Shown in pieces: positions 27,502-36,264 of a DNA stretch of 64,000 bases. The notes beneath the pieces are model-generated. The model saw nothing but the letters and a program-made list of their open reading frames with translations. It did no database searches and had not been told where the DNA came from. The stretch's first letter is position 1. Every line of letters starts with the position of its first letter. Source of the stretch: Ohtaekwangia sp036503775 (GTDB lineage: Bacteria; Bacteroidota; Bacteroidia; Cytophagales; Cyclobacteriaceae); assembly GCA_036503775.1 (NCBI GenBank), contig DASXWH010000170.1, positions 1 to 64,000 of the forward strand. Direction: 5' to 3'. Both the position numbers and the translations under genes were made by a program.

Positions 27502-28710
27502 TTACTTTTTCTTGAATCGCTTAACGAACTTCCGTTTTTTAAAGCCCTGAGATTTTTTTACTTCGGGTTGATAGGCTGGTCCATCTCCGATATCGGTTGG
27601 TAAAGGCATTTTAGCAATACTATCTCCGATCAGGCTTTCGATACTTAAGAATTTCCGCTGGTCTTTTTCATTTATTAAAGTAACGGCTGTTCCCGTAGTT
27701 TCTGCCCGTGCTGTACGACCAATACGGTGAACATAATCTTCCGGATCGGGAGGAACATCCCAGTTGACCACCAGACTTATGCCTTCAACATCAATACCAC
27801 GTGAGAGAACATCTGTTCCAATAAGCATATTGATTTGCTTATTCTTAAAAGCGCGAAGGATCTCCTCACGTTCGGGCTGTTCAAGATCAGAATGAAATGC
27901 TTTAGCAGGAAGGCCTCCGCGTTGAAAGGCATTGTCGAGTTTTTTTACCGTCTCTTTTGTGGAAGCAAAGATGATTGCACTCTTCCAGGGAACGGTCTTC
28001 AATACATGCTTTAATACAGCGCCTTTTTGTGTATCATAAACAACATAGGCCTGTTGTGAAATTCCGGCAGCGGGTTTCGCAATAGCAATATTGATCTGCT
28101 CCGGATTGTTCAGAATTTTTGTTGCCAGCATTCTGATCTTCGGAGGCATGGTGGCAGAGAATAATAATGTTTGACGGTCTTTGGGAAGATAGCTGATGAT
28201 CTTTACGATGTCATCGAAAAAGCCCATATCAAGCATGCGATCGGCTTCATCAAGTACAAGATGTTCCAGGTGATCAAATTTGATCGTACCTGCAGCTAGA
28301 AGAGCAATCAACCTTCCCGGTGTTGCAATGATTATGTCTGCGCCATGTTCAAGCGCTTTACGTTGCTGATCCCAGGTAGCGCCATCGCCACCACCATAAA
28401 TAGGAATTGAGCTTACCCCGAGAAAATATCCAAACCCTTCGATTTGCTGATCAATTTGCTGGGCCAGTTCACGTGTGGGAGAAATAACCAATGTGTTCAG
28501 ATGGCGGGTTTCCGCGTGAATGATCTTATTGAGAATAGGAAGTAAATACGCAGCAGTTTTTCCTGTTCCGGTCTGCGCACAGGCAATCAGATCATGATGC
28601 TTGAGAATAACCGGTATGGCCTGTTCCTGGATAGGTGTTGGTTTGGTGTAGCCCATAGCAGACAATCCATCCAGAAGCTTGGTGTCAAAATTGAAATCTT
28701 CGAAAGTCAA
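27502..28710 (-). CDS. DEAD-box RNA helicase (RhlE-like)
   Basis: A 402-residue ATP-dependent RNA helicase. Motifs in order: Q motif with PTPIQEQAIP, Walker A AQTGTGKT, Ia PTRELAQQ, GG, TPGR, DEAD (VLDEADRMLDMGFFDD), SAT, and in the second RecA domain GTDVLSRGIDVEGI and HRIGRTAR. A short basic tail (FKKRKFVKRFKKK) probably binds RNA. The MLDMGFFDD sequence and tail are typical of the RhlE group, involved in ribosome assembly or RNA turnover. The 196-base gap before the TonB receptor gene contains the Crp/Fnr-like dyad but no other gene. Confidence 0.95.
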   Translation of the reverse strand: MTFEDFNFDTKLLDGLSAMGYTKPTPIQEQAIPVILKHHDLIACAQTGTGKTAAYLLPILNKIIHAETRHLNTLVISPTRELAQQIDQQIEGFGYFLGVSSIPIYGGGDGATWDQQRKALEHGADIIIATPGRLIALLAAGTIKFDHLEHLVLDEADRMLDMGFFDDIVKIISYLPKDRQTLLFSATMPPKIRMLATKILNNPEQINIAIAKPAAGISQQAYVVYDTQKGAVLKHVLKTVPWKSAIIFASTKETVKKLDNAFQRGGLPAKAFHSDLEQPEREEILRAFKNKQINMLIGTDVLSRGIDVEGISLVVNWDVPPDPEDYVHRIGRTARAETTGTAVTLINEKDQRKFLSIESLIGDSIAKMPLPTDIGDGPAYQPEVKKSQGFKKRKFVKRFKKK

Positions 28711-28900
28711 TTGATAAAAATTTAGAACAAATAGCGCTTTATCACCGAAGTAGCGGCCTTTACGGATATGCTCAACAACGACAGCACCGCAAAGGTAATG
28801 GTAATCTACTCATGTTTACAAGTTTCGCTTTATAGCGTCTGAGGGACAAAGTCAGACTGGCACAATTTTAGTATTTTTAACTACCAACAAATTAAAATTT

Positions 28901-29455
28901 ATGAAGGCGATCAACCGAACCCTTATTGCTTTTTCCGTATTAGTATTGGCGTCATGTGCTTCAAGCCCCTTTGGAACCAAGGTAAAAGAACCCTTTCAGG
29001 GTAATGCGTACATGTCTAACGCAAGGTTCTGGCGTGCTTCTGGAAAAGGAACAAGCTCACAAGATAATATCGCACGCGGCAAGGCCGATATCGATGCCAA
29101 GGCTCAGCTTGCAGGTCAGGTTAATACCACAATGAAGCAGGTTGCTGATCAATACCTCGGTCAGACCGAAAATGCCCAGGCTGCTGATGTAGCCGATAAA
29201 TTTCAAAGTCTGGTGCGTCAGATTATGAATACAGATATTGCCGATCTGCGGAAGATGGATGAAAAGAAGTTTTACAATGAAAAGAACAAAGAGTACACAG
29301 TTTTCATTGCGTATGAAATAAAGAAGAACGCCATGTTACGTTTCATGAAGAAACAGGCTAAGGTGGATAAAACCATTGATGAACGTCAGCGTGAAGTAAT
29401 CGAGAAGATTGTTGATCAGGAATTGGAGAAAGCTGACGCAGCGGATGTCGACTGA
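28901..29455 (+). CDS. LPP20-family-like lipoprotein
   Basis: A 184-residue lipoprotein with signal sequence ending VLASCASS (lipobox Cys19). The mature part opens with FWRASGKGTSSQDNIARGKADIDAKAQLAGQV, quoted only to show the G-x-G then Ala-rich helix pattern of LPP20-type lipoproteins, followed by long charged helices. The C terminus is acidic and helical. The exact function of this family is not known; members sit on the inner face of the outer membrane or on the surface. The gene stands alone: a divergent helicase is upstream and a bidirectional terminator follows. Confidence 0.7.
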   Translation: MKAINRTLIAFSVLVLASCASSPFGTKVKEPFQGNAYMSNARFWRASGKGTSSQDNIARGKADIDAKAQLAGQVNTTMKQVADQYLGQTENAQAADVADKFQSLVRQIMNTDIADLRKMDEKKFYNEKNKEYTVFIAYEIKKNAMLRFMKKQAKVDKTIDERQREVIEKIVDQELEKADAADVD

Positions 29456-29469
29456 AGTAGGAAATAAGT

Positions 29470-29506
29470 AAAAGAAAAGGCCCTGAATACGGGCCCTTTT
29501 CTTTTA
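29470..29506. terminator. Bidirectional Rho-independent terminator
   Basis: AAAGAAAAGGCCC pairs with GGGCCCTTTTCTTT (one bulged base) around a TGAATAC loop. A-rich and T-rich flanks allow it to stop transcripts from both convergent neighbours. Confidence 0.8.
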
Positions 29507-29538
29507 TATGTTATCTGTTTTATCGAGCAGTGCGGGTG

Positions 29539-30399
29539 TCAGACATCACAAATCCTAATAGCAGCTTCCAGTGATTTCATCGCATCTTTTGCTGGTACAA
29601 ATTCCTGCGCTACGAATCCCTTAAATCCACTATCAACAATAGCACGCATAATTGCCGGATAATACAGTTCCTGGCTTTCATCGATTTCATGACGGCCCGG
29701 CACTCCACCGGTGTGATAGTGACCGATATAGTTTTTGTATTTGGTTATCGTAGCAATTACGTCACCTTCCATAATCTGCATGTGATAGATGTCATACAGC
29801 AATTTGAAATTTTCAGAGCCTAACTTTTCACAGAGCTTTACACCCCACTCGGTATGATCACATTGATAGTCTTTGTGGTTCACTTTGCTGTTAAGTAGCT
29901 CCATACAAACCGTGATGTTGTGCTTGGCCGCAACTTTCAATACAGGCTCTAAACCCCGGGCACAATTTTCAAGTCCCACTTCATCACTTATACCATTGCG
30001 ATTACCACTGAAGCAGATTACATTTTTCAGTCCCGCATCAGCTGCTTTTGGAATGTTGACTGTATACTCTTTAAGTAATTGTTCATGAAGAGATGGATCA
30101 TTAAAGCCCCGGTTAAGTCCAATGGTTGAAGCATAAGCCATGGCACAGGTCAGACCATGTTTAAGTGCCAGCGGCCATTGTTCAGCATTCAATAGTTCTA
30201 CGGATTTGATACCCATAGCCTTTGCTGACTTGATCAGGTCTTCCAACGGCATTGAATTATAGCACCACTGACATACGGAATGATTGATATTTCCTTTTAG
30301 TGTAAAGCTTTCTGTAGCTGATGTTCGGGCCACAGAAGGAATTGCTACGGAAGCCAAAGCTCCGGCTGCCATAGTTTTGAGTGCTTCTTTTCGATTCAT
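29539..30399 (-). CDS. Hydroxypyruvate isomerase-like TIM-barrel protein with twin-arginine-like leader
   Basis: A 286-residue xylose-isomerase-like (AP-endonuclease-2 fold) TIM barrel. Active-site-type features are MELLNSKVNHKDYQ (metal-binding Glu and neighbours), LLYDIYHMQIMEGD, HYHTGGVPGRHEID and the final AQEFVPA with the second Glu. These match the hydroxypyruvate isomerase-like branch. The leader MNRKEALKTMAAGALASVA resembles the Tat leaders of related Bacteroidota proteins (usually MNRREAL), but the pair is Arg-Lys instead of Arg-Arg. Export is therefore likely but not certain. The substrate is a sugar or sugar acid that cannot be specified. Confidence 0.85.
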   Translation of the reverse strand: MNRKEALKTMAAGALASVAIPSVARTSATESFTLKGNINHSVCQWCYNSMPLEDLIKSAKAMGIKSVELLNAEQWPLALKHGLTCAMAYASTIGLNRGFNDPSLHEQLLKEYTVNIPKAADAGLKNVICFSGNRNGISDEVGLENCARGLEPVLKVAAKHNITVCMELLNSKVNHKDYQCDHTEWGVKLCEKLGSENFKLLYDIYHMQIMEGDVIATITKYKNYIGHYHTGGVPGRHEIDESQELYYPAIMRAIVDSGFKGFVAQEFVPAKDAMKSLEAAIRICDV

Positions 30400-30544
30400 G
30401 GTTGTTTGGTATGTTATTCGATTTACACTTTTATGATTGAAAACTCAATACGTGTTCCGTTAGCGGCTATTTTTCGGTAACGTTTTTTCAATAGGATATT
30501 CATCATCAAAGATTATATACCTTCGCACTCGAATTTATGTATTT

Positions 30545-31177
30545 GTGAAAGAGCTCAGGCATATTGCAGTTTGCGGAAATATCGGATCAGGGAAAACAAC
30601 CCTGACAGAGAAACTATCAAAGCATTATGGATGGTTTCCGTTGTATGAATCAGTGGAGCAAAACCCCTACCTCCGTGACTTTTATGGTGACATGAAGCGA
30701 TGGGCGTTTCACCTGCAGATCTATTTTTTGAACAGCCGGTTCAGACAGGTGAATGAAATACACGGTAGCAACCGGATTACGGTACAGGATCGGACGATCT
30801 ATGAAGATGCACATATCTTTGCAGCCAATCTTCATAAGAGTGGTTACCTGACTGATAAGGATTATCAAAGCTATCTTGATATTTTTCAATCCATGATCAC
30901 TTTTGTAAAACCCCCTGATCTTCTGATTTATTTGAAAGCCGATATCCCTAAACTGGTTAGCCAGATTCAAAAGCGTGGCCGTGATTATGAAGATGCCATT
31001 AGGCTGGATTATCTGAAGAATCTCAACAAACACTATGAAGACTGGATTGGCAGTTACAGCGAAGGTAAGTTGCTGACGATAGATGTAAATAAACTGGATT
31101 TTGTTGAACGCATTGAGGACTTCGCCTTTATTGTAAATAAGATTGACCTGGAGCTGAACAATTTGTTCGATGCGTGA
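30545..31177 (+). CDS. Deoxynucleoside kinase
   Basis: A 210-residue deoxyadenosine/deoxyguanosine-type kinase phosphorylating deoxynucleosides for salvage. Motifs: P-loop GNIGSGKTTL, the DRTIYEDAHIFA substrate motif (DRS/ERS type) and the lid KRGRDYED. The start is a GTG at 30545, directly before the conserved KELRHIAVCGNIGSGK; the ATG at 30537 is in another frame. A weak -7-like box TACCTTCG lies at 30518-30525. It is upstream of, but not obviously linked to, the TauE/SafE gene. Confidence 0.93.
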   Translation: MKELRHIAVCGNIGSGKTTLTEKLSKHYGWFPLYESVEQNPYLRDFYGDMKRWAFHLQIYFLNSRFRQVNEIHGSNRITVQDRTIYEDAHIFAANLHKSGYLTDKDYQSYLDIFQSMITFVKPPDLLIYLKADIPKLVSQIQKRGRDYEDAIRLDYLKNLNKHYEDWIGSYSEGKLLTIDVNKLDFVERIEDFAFIVNKIDLELNNLFDA

Positions 31178-31255
31178 TCCAGCGCCTAATGATTTAAATA
31201 GATCGACCAAGTATTCTGTATAGTTTACCTTCACTTTGTTTTTTTTCATAAGGAT

Positions 31256-32008
31256 TTGATCACAATTTTTTCTTTCCAATTAGACTGGCTTGACCTTCTG
31301 GCTATATCCGGTGTTGCTGTTCTTGTAGGCATGTCAAAAACAGGTGTGCATGGTGCAGGAATGATGGCTGTGCCGATGCTAGCTTCCGTGTTTGGAGGTC
31401 AGGCGTCCAGCGGACTTCTTTTACCTGCCCTTTGCCTGGCCGATATTATAGGCGTGTGGTATTATCATCGGCATGCTTCATGGTATCATTTGAGAAGACT
31501 TCTGCCATGGGCGGCTGCAGGAACGGTGGCCGGAACTATTGTCGGAGGAATGATTGATGATGACTTATTTAAAATGATCATGGGGTCCGTAATCATAGCC
31601 AGCATTGTTTTGATGATCTGGCTTGAACGCGGACATAAAGGTGATATTCCGGATAACTTGTGGTTCTCTTCTGTTATGGGAATAATAGCGGGCTTCACTT
31701 CTATGGTGGGGAATCTTGCAGGCTCTATTACGGCCGTATATTTTCTATCGATGCGTCTGCCCAAGAATTCATTCATTGGAACAACAGCCTGGTTTTTTCT
31801 GATCATCAATTTGTTTAAAGTACCCTTTCATGTTTTCGGCTGGCATACCATAACGTTGAATTCCTTCAGTCTGAATTTAGCTATGCTGCCTGCTATCGCA
31901 GTGGGAGCTGTTATTGGAATTTGGATAGTGAAGAAACTCGAGGAAAAAACATATCGCTGGTTTATCATCTCCATGACCCTTCTGGCAGCGATAATGATGT
32001 TGTTCTGA
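31256..32008 (+). CDS. TauE/SafE family sulfite/organosulfur exporter-like membrane protein
   Basis: A 250-residue polytopic membrane protein with about eight hydrophobic helices. The family repeat is seen twice: GVAVLVGMSKTGVHGAGMMAVPML in the first half and GIIAGFTSMVGNLAGSITAVYFLS in the second. Translation must begin at a TTG (31256) because no ATG precedes the first helix. TauE/SafE proteins export small sulfur-containing anions, though specificity is rarely proven. It converges with, and is one base from, a D-cysteine desulfhydrase/ACC-deaminase-like gene; that enzyme family also handles sulfur compounds, but no link is demonstrated. Confidence 0.87.
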   Translation: MITIFSFQLDWLDLLAISGVAVLVGMSKTGVHGAGMMAVPMLASVFGGQASSGLLLPALCLADIIGVWYYHRHASWYHLRRLLPWAAAGTVAGTIVGGMIDDDLFKMIMGSVIIASIVLMIWLERGHKGDIPDNLWFSSVMGIIAGFTSMVGNLAGSITAVYFLSMRLPKNSFIGTTAWFFLIINLFKVPFHVFGWHTITLNSFSLNLAMLPAIAVGAVIGIWIVKKLEEKTYRWFIISMTLLAAIMMLF

Positions 32009-32009
32009 T

Positions 32010-32882
32010 TTAGAACGATTTGCCCTGAAGCCCTCCGGTATGCAGGATCAAAATGGTTGTGCCCTGACTGAAGAAGCCTTTTTTGATCAGATCAAAGACT
32101 CCGAACATCATTTTCCCCGTGTAAACCTGATCCAGCAAAACGTTGTGTTTGGATTCAAAGGATGTGATGAATTTTATTAATGAGTCAGTGGTTTTCGCAT
32201 AACCTCCAAAATGGTAGTCCGTATTGATTTGCCAGTCTGTTACGGATTGTGGTGTAAATCGTAACACATCATCCTTCAGAAACACACCACCTTTTAAAGC
32301 AGAAAAGCCTATTACTTTTCTTTCTGGTATTCCCCGGATAATACCGGCAAGAGTTCCTCCCGTTCCAACGGGTAAACACAGATAATCAAACTCCAGCGTT
32401 GACAGTTGATTTCCAAACTCCTCGCATCCTTTGACTGCTAACTCATTTGATCCACCTTCCGGTATCAGGTAAAAATCTCCGAACAAATCCTCCAGGCTTT
32501 GTATAAAATCGGTTTCTGTTTTTCTCCGGTATGATTCCCGCGTAACAAAGTGGAGTTGCATACCTTTTTCTTTTGCGAATTGCAACGTGGCATTTAAAGG
32601 TGTAATCTCTTCTCCCCGGATTATTCCAATGCTTTGGAATTGAAGTTCATTCGCAGCAGCTGCAGTAGAGAAAATGTGATTGGAGTACGCCCCTCCGAAT
32701 GTGAGGATTGTATTCTTGCCAAGTCTTTTAGCTTCTACCAGATTATTTTTCAGTTTCCACCATTTATTGCCGGAAACAAAGCGATGATTTTGGTCTTCCC
32801 GTTTAATCAGAACCCGAACGCCTGCCTCATCTGCTACGGGATCAAAAATTTCAATAACCGGACCTGGATTGTAGGAAAGCAC
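32010..32882 (-). CDS. PLP-dependent 1-aminocyclopropane-1-carboxylate deaminase/D-cysteine desulfhydrase family protein
   Basis: A 290-residue fold-type II PLP enzyme. The Schiff-base lysine is in VSGNKWWKLKNN, followed by LTFGGAYSNHIFSTAAAANE, which carries the phosphate-contact SNH motif. The glycine-rich loop LPVGTGGTLAGI binds the cofactor phosphate. The family includes ACC deaminases and D-cysteine desulfhydrases; the sequence alone does not separate them, and in Bacteroidota desulfhydrase-type activity is more often assumed. At 290 residues it is shorter than canonical ACC deaminase (about 338). Confidence 0.87.
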   Translation of the reverse strand: MLSYNPGPVIEIFDPVADEAGVRVLIKREDQNHRFVSGNKWWKLKNNLVEAKRLGKNTILTFGGAYSNHIFSTAAAANELQFQSIGIIRGEEITPLNATLQFAKEKGMQLHFVTRESYRRKTETDFIQSLEDLFGDFYLIPEGGSNELAVKGCEEFGNQLSTLEFDYLCLPVGTGGTLAGIIRGIPERKVIGFSALKGGVFLKDDVLRFTPQSVTDWQINTDYHFGGYAKTTDSLIKFITSFESKHNVLLDQVYTGKMMFGVFDLIKKGFFSQGTTILILHTGGLQGKSF

Positions 32883-32917
32883 TTTTTATGAACTATTAAT
32901 CGCAAAATAGCTGGATT

Positions 32918-32962
32918 AATTACTAATTTTTTTAGTTGATCAATCTAAAATAATTAGTAATT
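32918..32962. promoter_or_regulatory. Extended inverted repeat upstream of radical SAM gene
   Basis: AATTACTAATT (32918-32928) is perfectly mirrored by AATTAGTAATT (32952-32962). Inside lie TTTTAG/CTAAAA arms and a TTGATCAA centre, giving nested symmetry over 45 bases, 24 bases before the start codon. It could be an operator or an RNA hairpin. Confidence 0.45.
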
Positions 32963-32975
32963 ATGTATATCAAAC

Positions 32976-32981
32976 AGGAGG
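32976..32981 (+). promoter_or_regulatory. Strong Shine-Dalgarno-like sequence (AGGAGG)
   Basis: AGGAGG four bases before the radical SAM ATG. Perfect Shine-Dalgarno motifs are uncommon in Bacteroidota, and I do not see one at other starts in this window. Confidence 0.5.
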
Positions 32982-32985
32982 CGTT

Positions 32986-34038
32986 ATGGAAGAGGATTAT
33001 TTCAAGGGGCGGGGAGCGCAAATCAAAACCGAGAATAAGTTTTTGAAAGCACAGTATGTAGAAAAGCATATTGAGGGACTTGATGAGCCGTTGTTTTCAG
33101 CACCGTCAACACAAATTTTTTACGAAAGCCCAAAGAAGATCGTCAACAAAGTGACGAGTCCTGATCTCGGCATGATGTATTCCACAAACCCATATCAGGG
33201 TTGTGAACATGGTTGTATTTACTGCTATGCCCGAAACTCACATGAGTATTGGGGTTTTAATGCAGGTCTTGATTTTGAAAGTAAGATCATTGTTAAGAAG
33301 AACGCTCCACAGTTGCTCGAGAAATTTCTGTTGCATCCCGACTGGCAGCCTGTTCCCATCAGTGTTTCGGGAAATACAGATTGTTATCAACCTTTGGAAA
33401 GAAAGCTGGAGATAACTCGGGGAATGTTGAAAGTGTTTTCACGATATCGTCATCCGTTGGGAATGATAACCAAGAATGGCCTTGTACTACGTGACCTCGA
33501 CTTATTGAAAGACCTGGCGCAGGACAATCTGGTACATGTTTACATTTCAATAACAACTTTAGATGAAAGTCTCCGAAGCGTCATGGAGCCAAGGACGGCA
33601 AGTGCAATTAAGCGACTTAAAACAGTGGAGGCGCTTTCAAAAGCAGGAGTTCCGGTTGGAATTATGAATGCCCCAATCATTCCCGGATTGAATCACCATG
33701 AAATCCCCAATATTCTTAAGGCAGCCTCAGAACATGGAGCTCTCAATGCTGGAATGACGGTAGTGCGTTTGAATGGTTCTATCGGAAAAATCTTTGAAGA
33801 CTGGCTAAGAAAAAATTTTCCAGACCGGTTTGAAAAAGTGTGGCATCAAATTTCAGAAATGCACGGAGGCAATGTAAACGATTCACAGTTTGGTAGAAGA
33901 ATGACGGGTGAAGGCAACTTTGCAGAAACTATTCATCAGCTATTCCGCGTGTCTAAGAAAAAGTATTTTGCCAATAAGCATATGCCAGTCATCGACCTGA
34001 CGAAATTCAGACGTGGAGGAAATTTCAGTTTATTTTAA
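32986..34038 (+). CDS. Radical SAM protein, Rv2578c/PA0069 (SplB-like) family
   Basis: A 350-residue radical SAM enzyme. The iron-sulfur cluster cysteines are Cys73, Cys77 and Cys80 in CEHGCIYCYARNSHEYWGF, the pattern of the Rv2578c/PA0069 family, related to spore photoproduct lyase. Further family features are ISVSGNTDCYQPLERKLEITR and GVPVGIMNAPIIPGLN. The reaction of these widespread proteins is not established. The start at 32986 is fixed by the AGGAGG before it. The gene converges with the signal-peptidase-like gene and their stop codons overlap (34035-34038). Confidence 0.9.
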   Translation: MEEDYFKGRGAQIKTENKFLKAQYVEKHIEGLDEPLFSAPSTQIFYESPKKIVNKVTSPDLGMMYSTNPYQGCEHGCIYCYARNSHEYWGFNAGLDFESKIIVKKNAPQLLEKFLLHPDWQPVPISVSGNTDCYQPLERKLEITRGMLKVFSRYRHPLGMITKNGLVLRDLDLLKDLAQDNLVHVYISITTLDESLRSVMEPRTASAIKRLKTVEALSKAGVPVGIMNAPIIPGLNHHEIPNILKAASEHGALNAGMTVVRLNGSIGKIFEDWLRKNFPDRFEKVWHQISEMHGGNVNDSQFGRRMTGEGNFAETIHQLFRVSKKKYFANKHMPVIDLTKFRRGGNFSLF

Positions 34039-34859
34039 TGGTCCTTGTACATCACACCTACCATTTGGTCTTCAGGTATAAACCCAAGAAACCTGGAATC
34101 AAGAGCATTATGCCTATTATCACTTATAACGAAGTAATAATTCTTTTGAAAAACATAGATGTCTCCAACTGAGGGCGCTGTTCCTTCTTCATGTTCAGTG
34201 ATGAGAATATCAAGTCCTGGCTTATTTTCTTCAGTTACTAAAACACTATCGTCCTTGCTGGGTACTCGCAACGGTCCCCAGGTGTCAACGCTTACACCGT
34301 TGAAAGGCACAGAGAATGGCGCAATATTAATGGGGTTTTTATCTAAAAGAGGTGTTGTAGTTAGGACGGCCTTGTTTTTCTTAAGTACCTGTATCTCATC
34401 CGGGGTTACGTTGAAAATATAATGCAACTGGTTCTCATTGTAGCCGGTTTTGTGATATTCCATTCCTTCCAGCATCTTTTCGTTCAAGGGCATGGAGGCT
34501 ACGACTTCTACACTGTGTTTCAGGTTAATTTTATGAGGATAATCGCTATTGTTCAGCAATAACCTTCCGGATCGCATTTCAAGATAATCTCCCGGGAGCC
34601 CAACCAGACGTGAAACATAGACCACATCAGGATTATCCACTCGAAGTTTTTCCAATGGATGGAACGTTACATATTGATTAACGTGGAATGAGTCAACGGA
34701 TATTACTGAATATGATTCCCCCACGCTGAGATTCGGAGCCATCGATGGAGAAGAGATCTTAAACCTGTTAAATGAAAGTTGTGCTCCTTTTTTTAAGGTA
34801 TCGCAGCCGGTCAGTAAAATAGCGAAGGCAATGAACAGGAGAAAATGAGGCCTATGCAT
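34035..34859 (-). CDS. Signal peptidase I-like (S26) lipoprotein lacking the catalytic lysine
   Basis: The start at 34859 (MHRPHFLLF) is chosen because it gives a normal lipobox signal (ILLTGC, Cys19) and overlaps the end of the dipeptidase gene by 8 bases; the longer frame from 34958 adds residues encoded inside that gene. Signal peptidase I boxes are clear: SPSMAPNL with Ser39 as the expected nucleophile, VSRLVGLPGD for box D and ISDNRHNALDSRFLG for box E. In active enzymes box D reads KR-x-x-G-x-PGD with a general-base lysine; here that position is Ser83. Box E starts SDNR rather than GDNR. It is also anchored as a lipoprotein instead of by N-terminal membrane helices. It may be inactive, use another base, or have a non-protease role. 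Confidence 0.8.
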   Translation of the reverse strand: MHRPHFLLFIAFAILLTGCDTLKKGAQLSFNRFKISSPSMAPNLSVGESYSVISVDSFHVNQYVTFHPLEKLRVDNPDVVYVSRLVGLPGDYLEMRSGRLLLNNSDYPHKINLKHSVEVVASMPLNEKMLEGMEYHKTGYNENQLHYIFNVTPDEIQVLKKNKAVLTTTPLLDKNPINIAPFSVPFNGVSVDTWGPLRVPSKDDSVLVTEENKPGLDILITEHEEGTAPSVGDIYVFQKNYYFVISDNRHNALDSRFLGFIPEDQMVGVMYKDH

Positions 34860-36207
34860 AGTGTCTGTAGAAGGATACAATCGTTTCAATGCCCAACGCG
34901 AAATTCTTAACACCATAATGTTCATTGGGTGAGTGGATGGCATCACTGTCAAAACCAAAACCCATTAAGACAGTGTCAAGACCTAATTCTTTTTTGAATA
35001 GCGCAACAATCGGAATACTTCCACCATCCCGTGAGGGTATTGGTGTCTTTCCGAAAACTTCTTCGAACGCTTTGCTGGCTGCTTTATAGGCCGCTGAATC
35101 TGTTGGCGTAACAGCAGGCTCACCTCCATGGTGGGCTGTTACTTTTACTTTAACGTATGGAGGGGCTATTGCTTTAATGTGTTTCGTGAACAGTTCAGTT
35201 ATCTCGGCACTCACTTGATTAGGGACAAGTCGCATGGAAATTTTCGCGCTGGCTCTGGAAGGAAGTACTGTCTTTGCTCCCTCGCCTGTATAGCCACCCC
35301 AGATTCCGTTAACATCAAGTGTTGGCCTTACTCCTGTACGCTCTAAAGTTGTGTAGCCTTTTTCTCCTTTTATTTCAGCTATGTCAAGTTCCCTTTTGTA
35401 TTCGTTCAGATCAAATGGCGCCTTATTCAATGCTTCGCGTTCTTTGGCCGAAAGCTCTGCAACTTTATCATAGAATCCCGGAATAGTAATTCTTCCATTT
35501 TCATCGTGAAGCGAAGCGATCATGGTGCTTAAAATATTGATTGGATTAGCCACAGCGCCACCATATACACCTGAATGCAGATCGCGGTTTGGCCCGGTAA
35601 CTTCAACTTCCATATAACTTAAACCACGTAACCCCACGGTAATGGAAGGATGCTCTAAGGATATTAATGCGGTATCGGAAATGAGTATAACATCCGCTTT
35701 CAGCTTAGTTTTATTTTCTTTTACAAAGGTCCCAAGGTTATCTGAACCTACCTCTTCTTCGCCTTCAACCATGAACTTGATATTGCATGGAAGGAGGTTG
35801 AGTTTCATCATCGTTTCAAATGCCTTCACGTGCATATAGACTTGCCCCTTGTCATCACAGGCCCCCCTTGCATAAATCTTATCATCTTTGATAACCGGTT
35901 CAAACGGAGGAGAATCCCATAGATTTAATGGATCGGCAGGCTGAACATCATAATGACCGTAGACCAATACCGTAGGCAGTGTTGGATTTATTATTTTTTC
36001 TGCATAAACAATAGGGTGCCCCTTGGTTTCACAAATCTCCACCTTATCTACTCCGGCATCAGCAAGTTTTCCCCTAAGAAATTCTGCAGCTTTGCGAACA
36101 TCACCCTTGTGTTTGCTGTCTGCACTGACTGATGGAATACGAAGCCAGTCAAAAAGCTCTGTTATAAAACGATCCTTGTTTGATGTGATGAAATCGCGGG
36201 TAGTCAT
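34852..36207 (-). CDS. M20 family dipeptidase/metallopeptidase
   Basis: A 451-residue zinc dipeptidase of the M20 (CNDP/carnosinase-like) family. Metal ligands and catalytic residues are visible: YGHYDVQPAD, ARGACDDKGQ, the general-base region EGEEEVGSDN, and IHSPNEHYG near the end. The dimerisation domain begins with VTGPNRDLHSGVYGG. The start at 36207 (MTTRDFI) is preferred over the frame-opening ATG at 36252 because homologues begin near there. No signal peptide, so cytoplasmic. It is third in a four-gene minus-strand run and its stop overlaps the start of the signal-peptidase-like gene. Confidence 0.93.
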   Translation of the reverse strand: MTTRDFITSNKDRFITELFDWLRIPSVSADSKHKGDVRKAAEFLRGKLADAGVDKVEICETKGHPIVYAEKIINPTLPTVLVYGHYDVQPADPLNLWDSPPFEPVIKDDKIYARGACDDKGQVYMHVKAFETMMKLNLLPCNIKFMVEGEEEVGSDNLGTFVKENKTKLKADVILISDTALISLEHPSITVGLRGLSYMEVEVTGPNRDLHSGVYGGAVANPINILSTMIASLHDENGRITIPGFYDKVAELSAKEREALNKAPFDLNEYKRELDIAEIKGEKGYTTLERTGVRPTLDVNGIWGGYTGEGAKTVLPSRASAKISMRLVPNQVSAEITELFTKHIKAIAPPYVKVKVTAHHGGEPAVTPTDSAAYKAASKAFEEVFGKTPIPSRDGGSIPIVALFKKELGLDTVLMGFGFDSDAIHSPNEHYGVKNFALGIETIVSFYRHYA

Positions 36208-36264
36208 GTGTATTCGGTTAATGAGTGATGCAAACTTAATCCTTGCAGACAATTGTCACAGAGA

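Noticed and set aside
27320..27550. 76-residue plus-strand ORF between the TonB receptor and the helicase
   Set aside because: It overlaps the helicase 3' end antisense and has unstructured composition; the dyad in the gap is the better explanation of the region.
28855..28875. TGGCAC resembling a sigma-54 promoter element
   Set aside because: The required GC-containing -12 element (TTGC) at the right distance is missing, so no sigma-54 site is supported.
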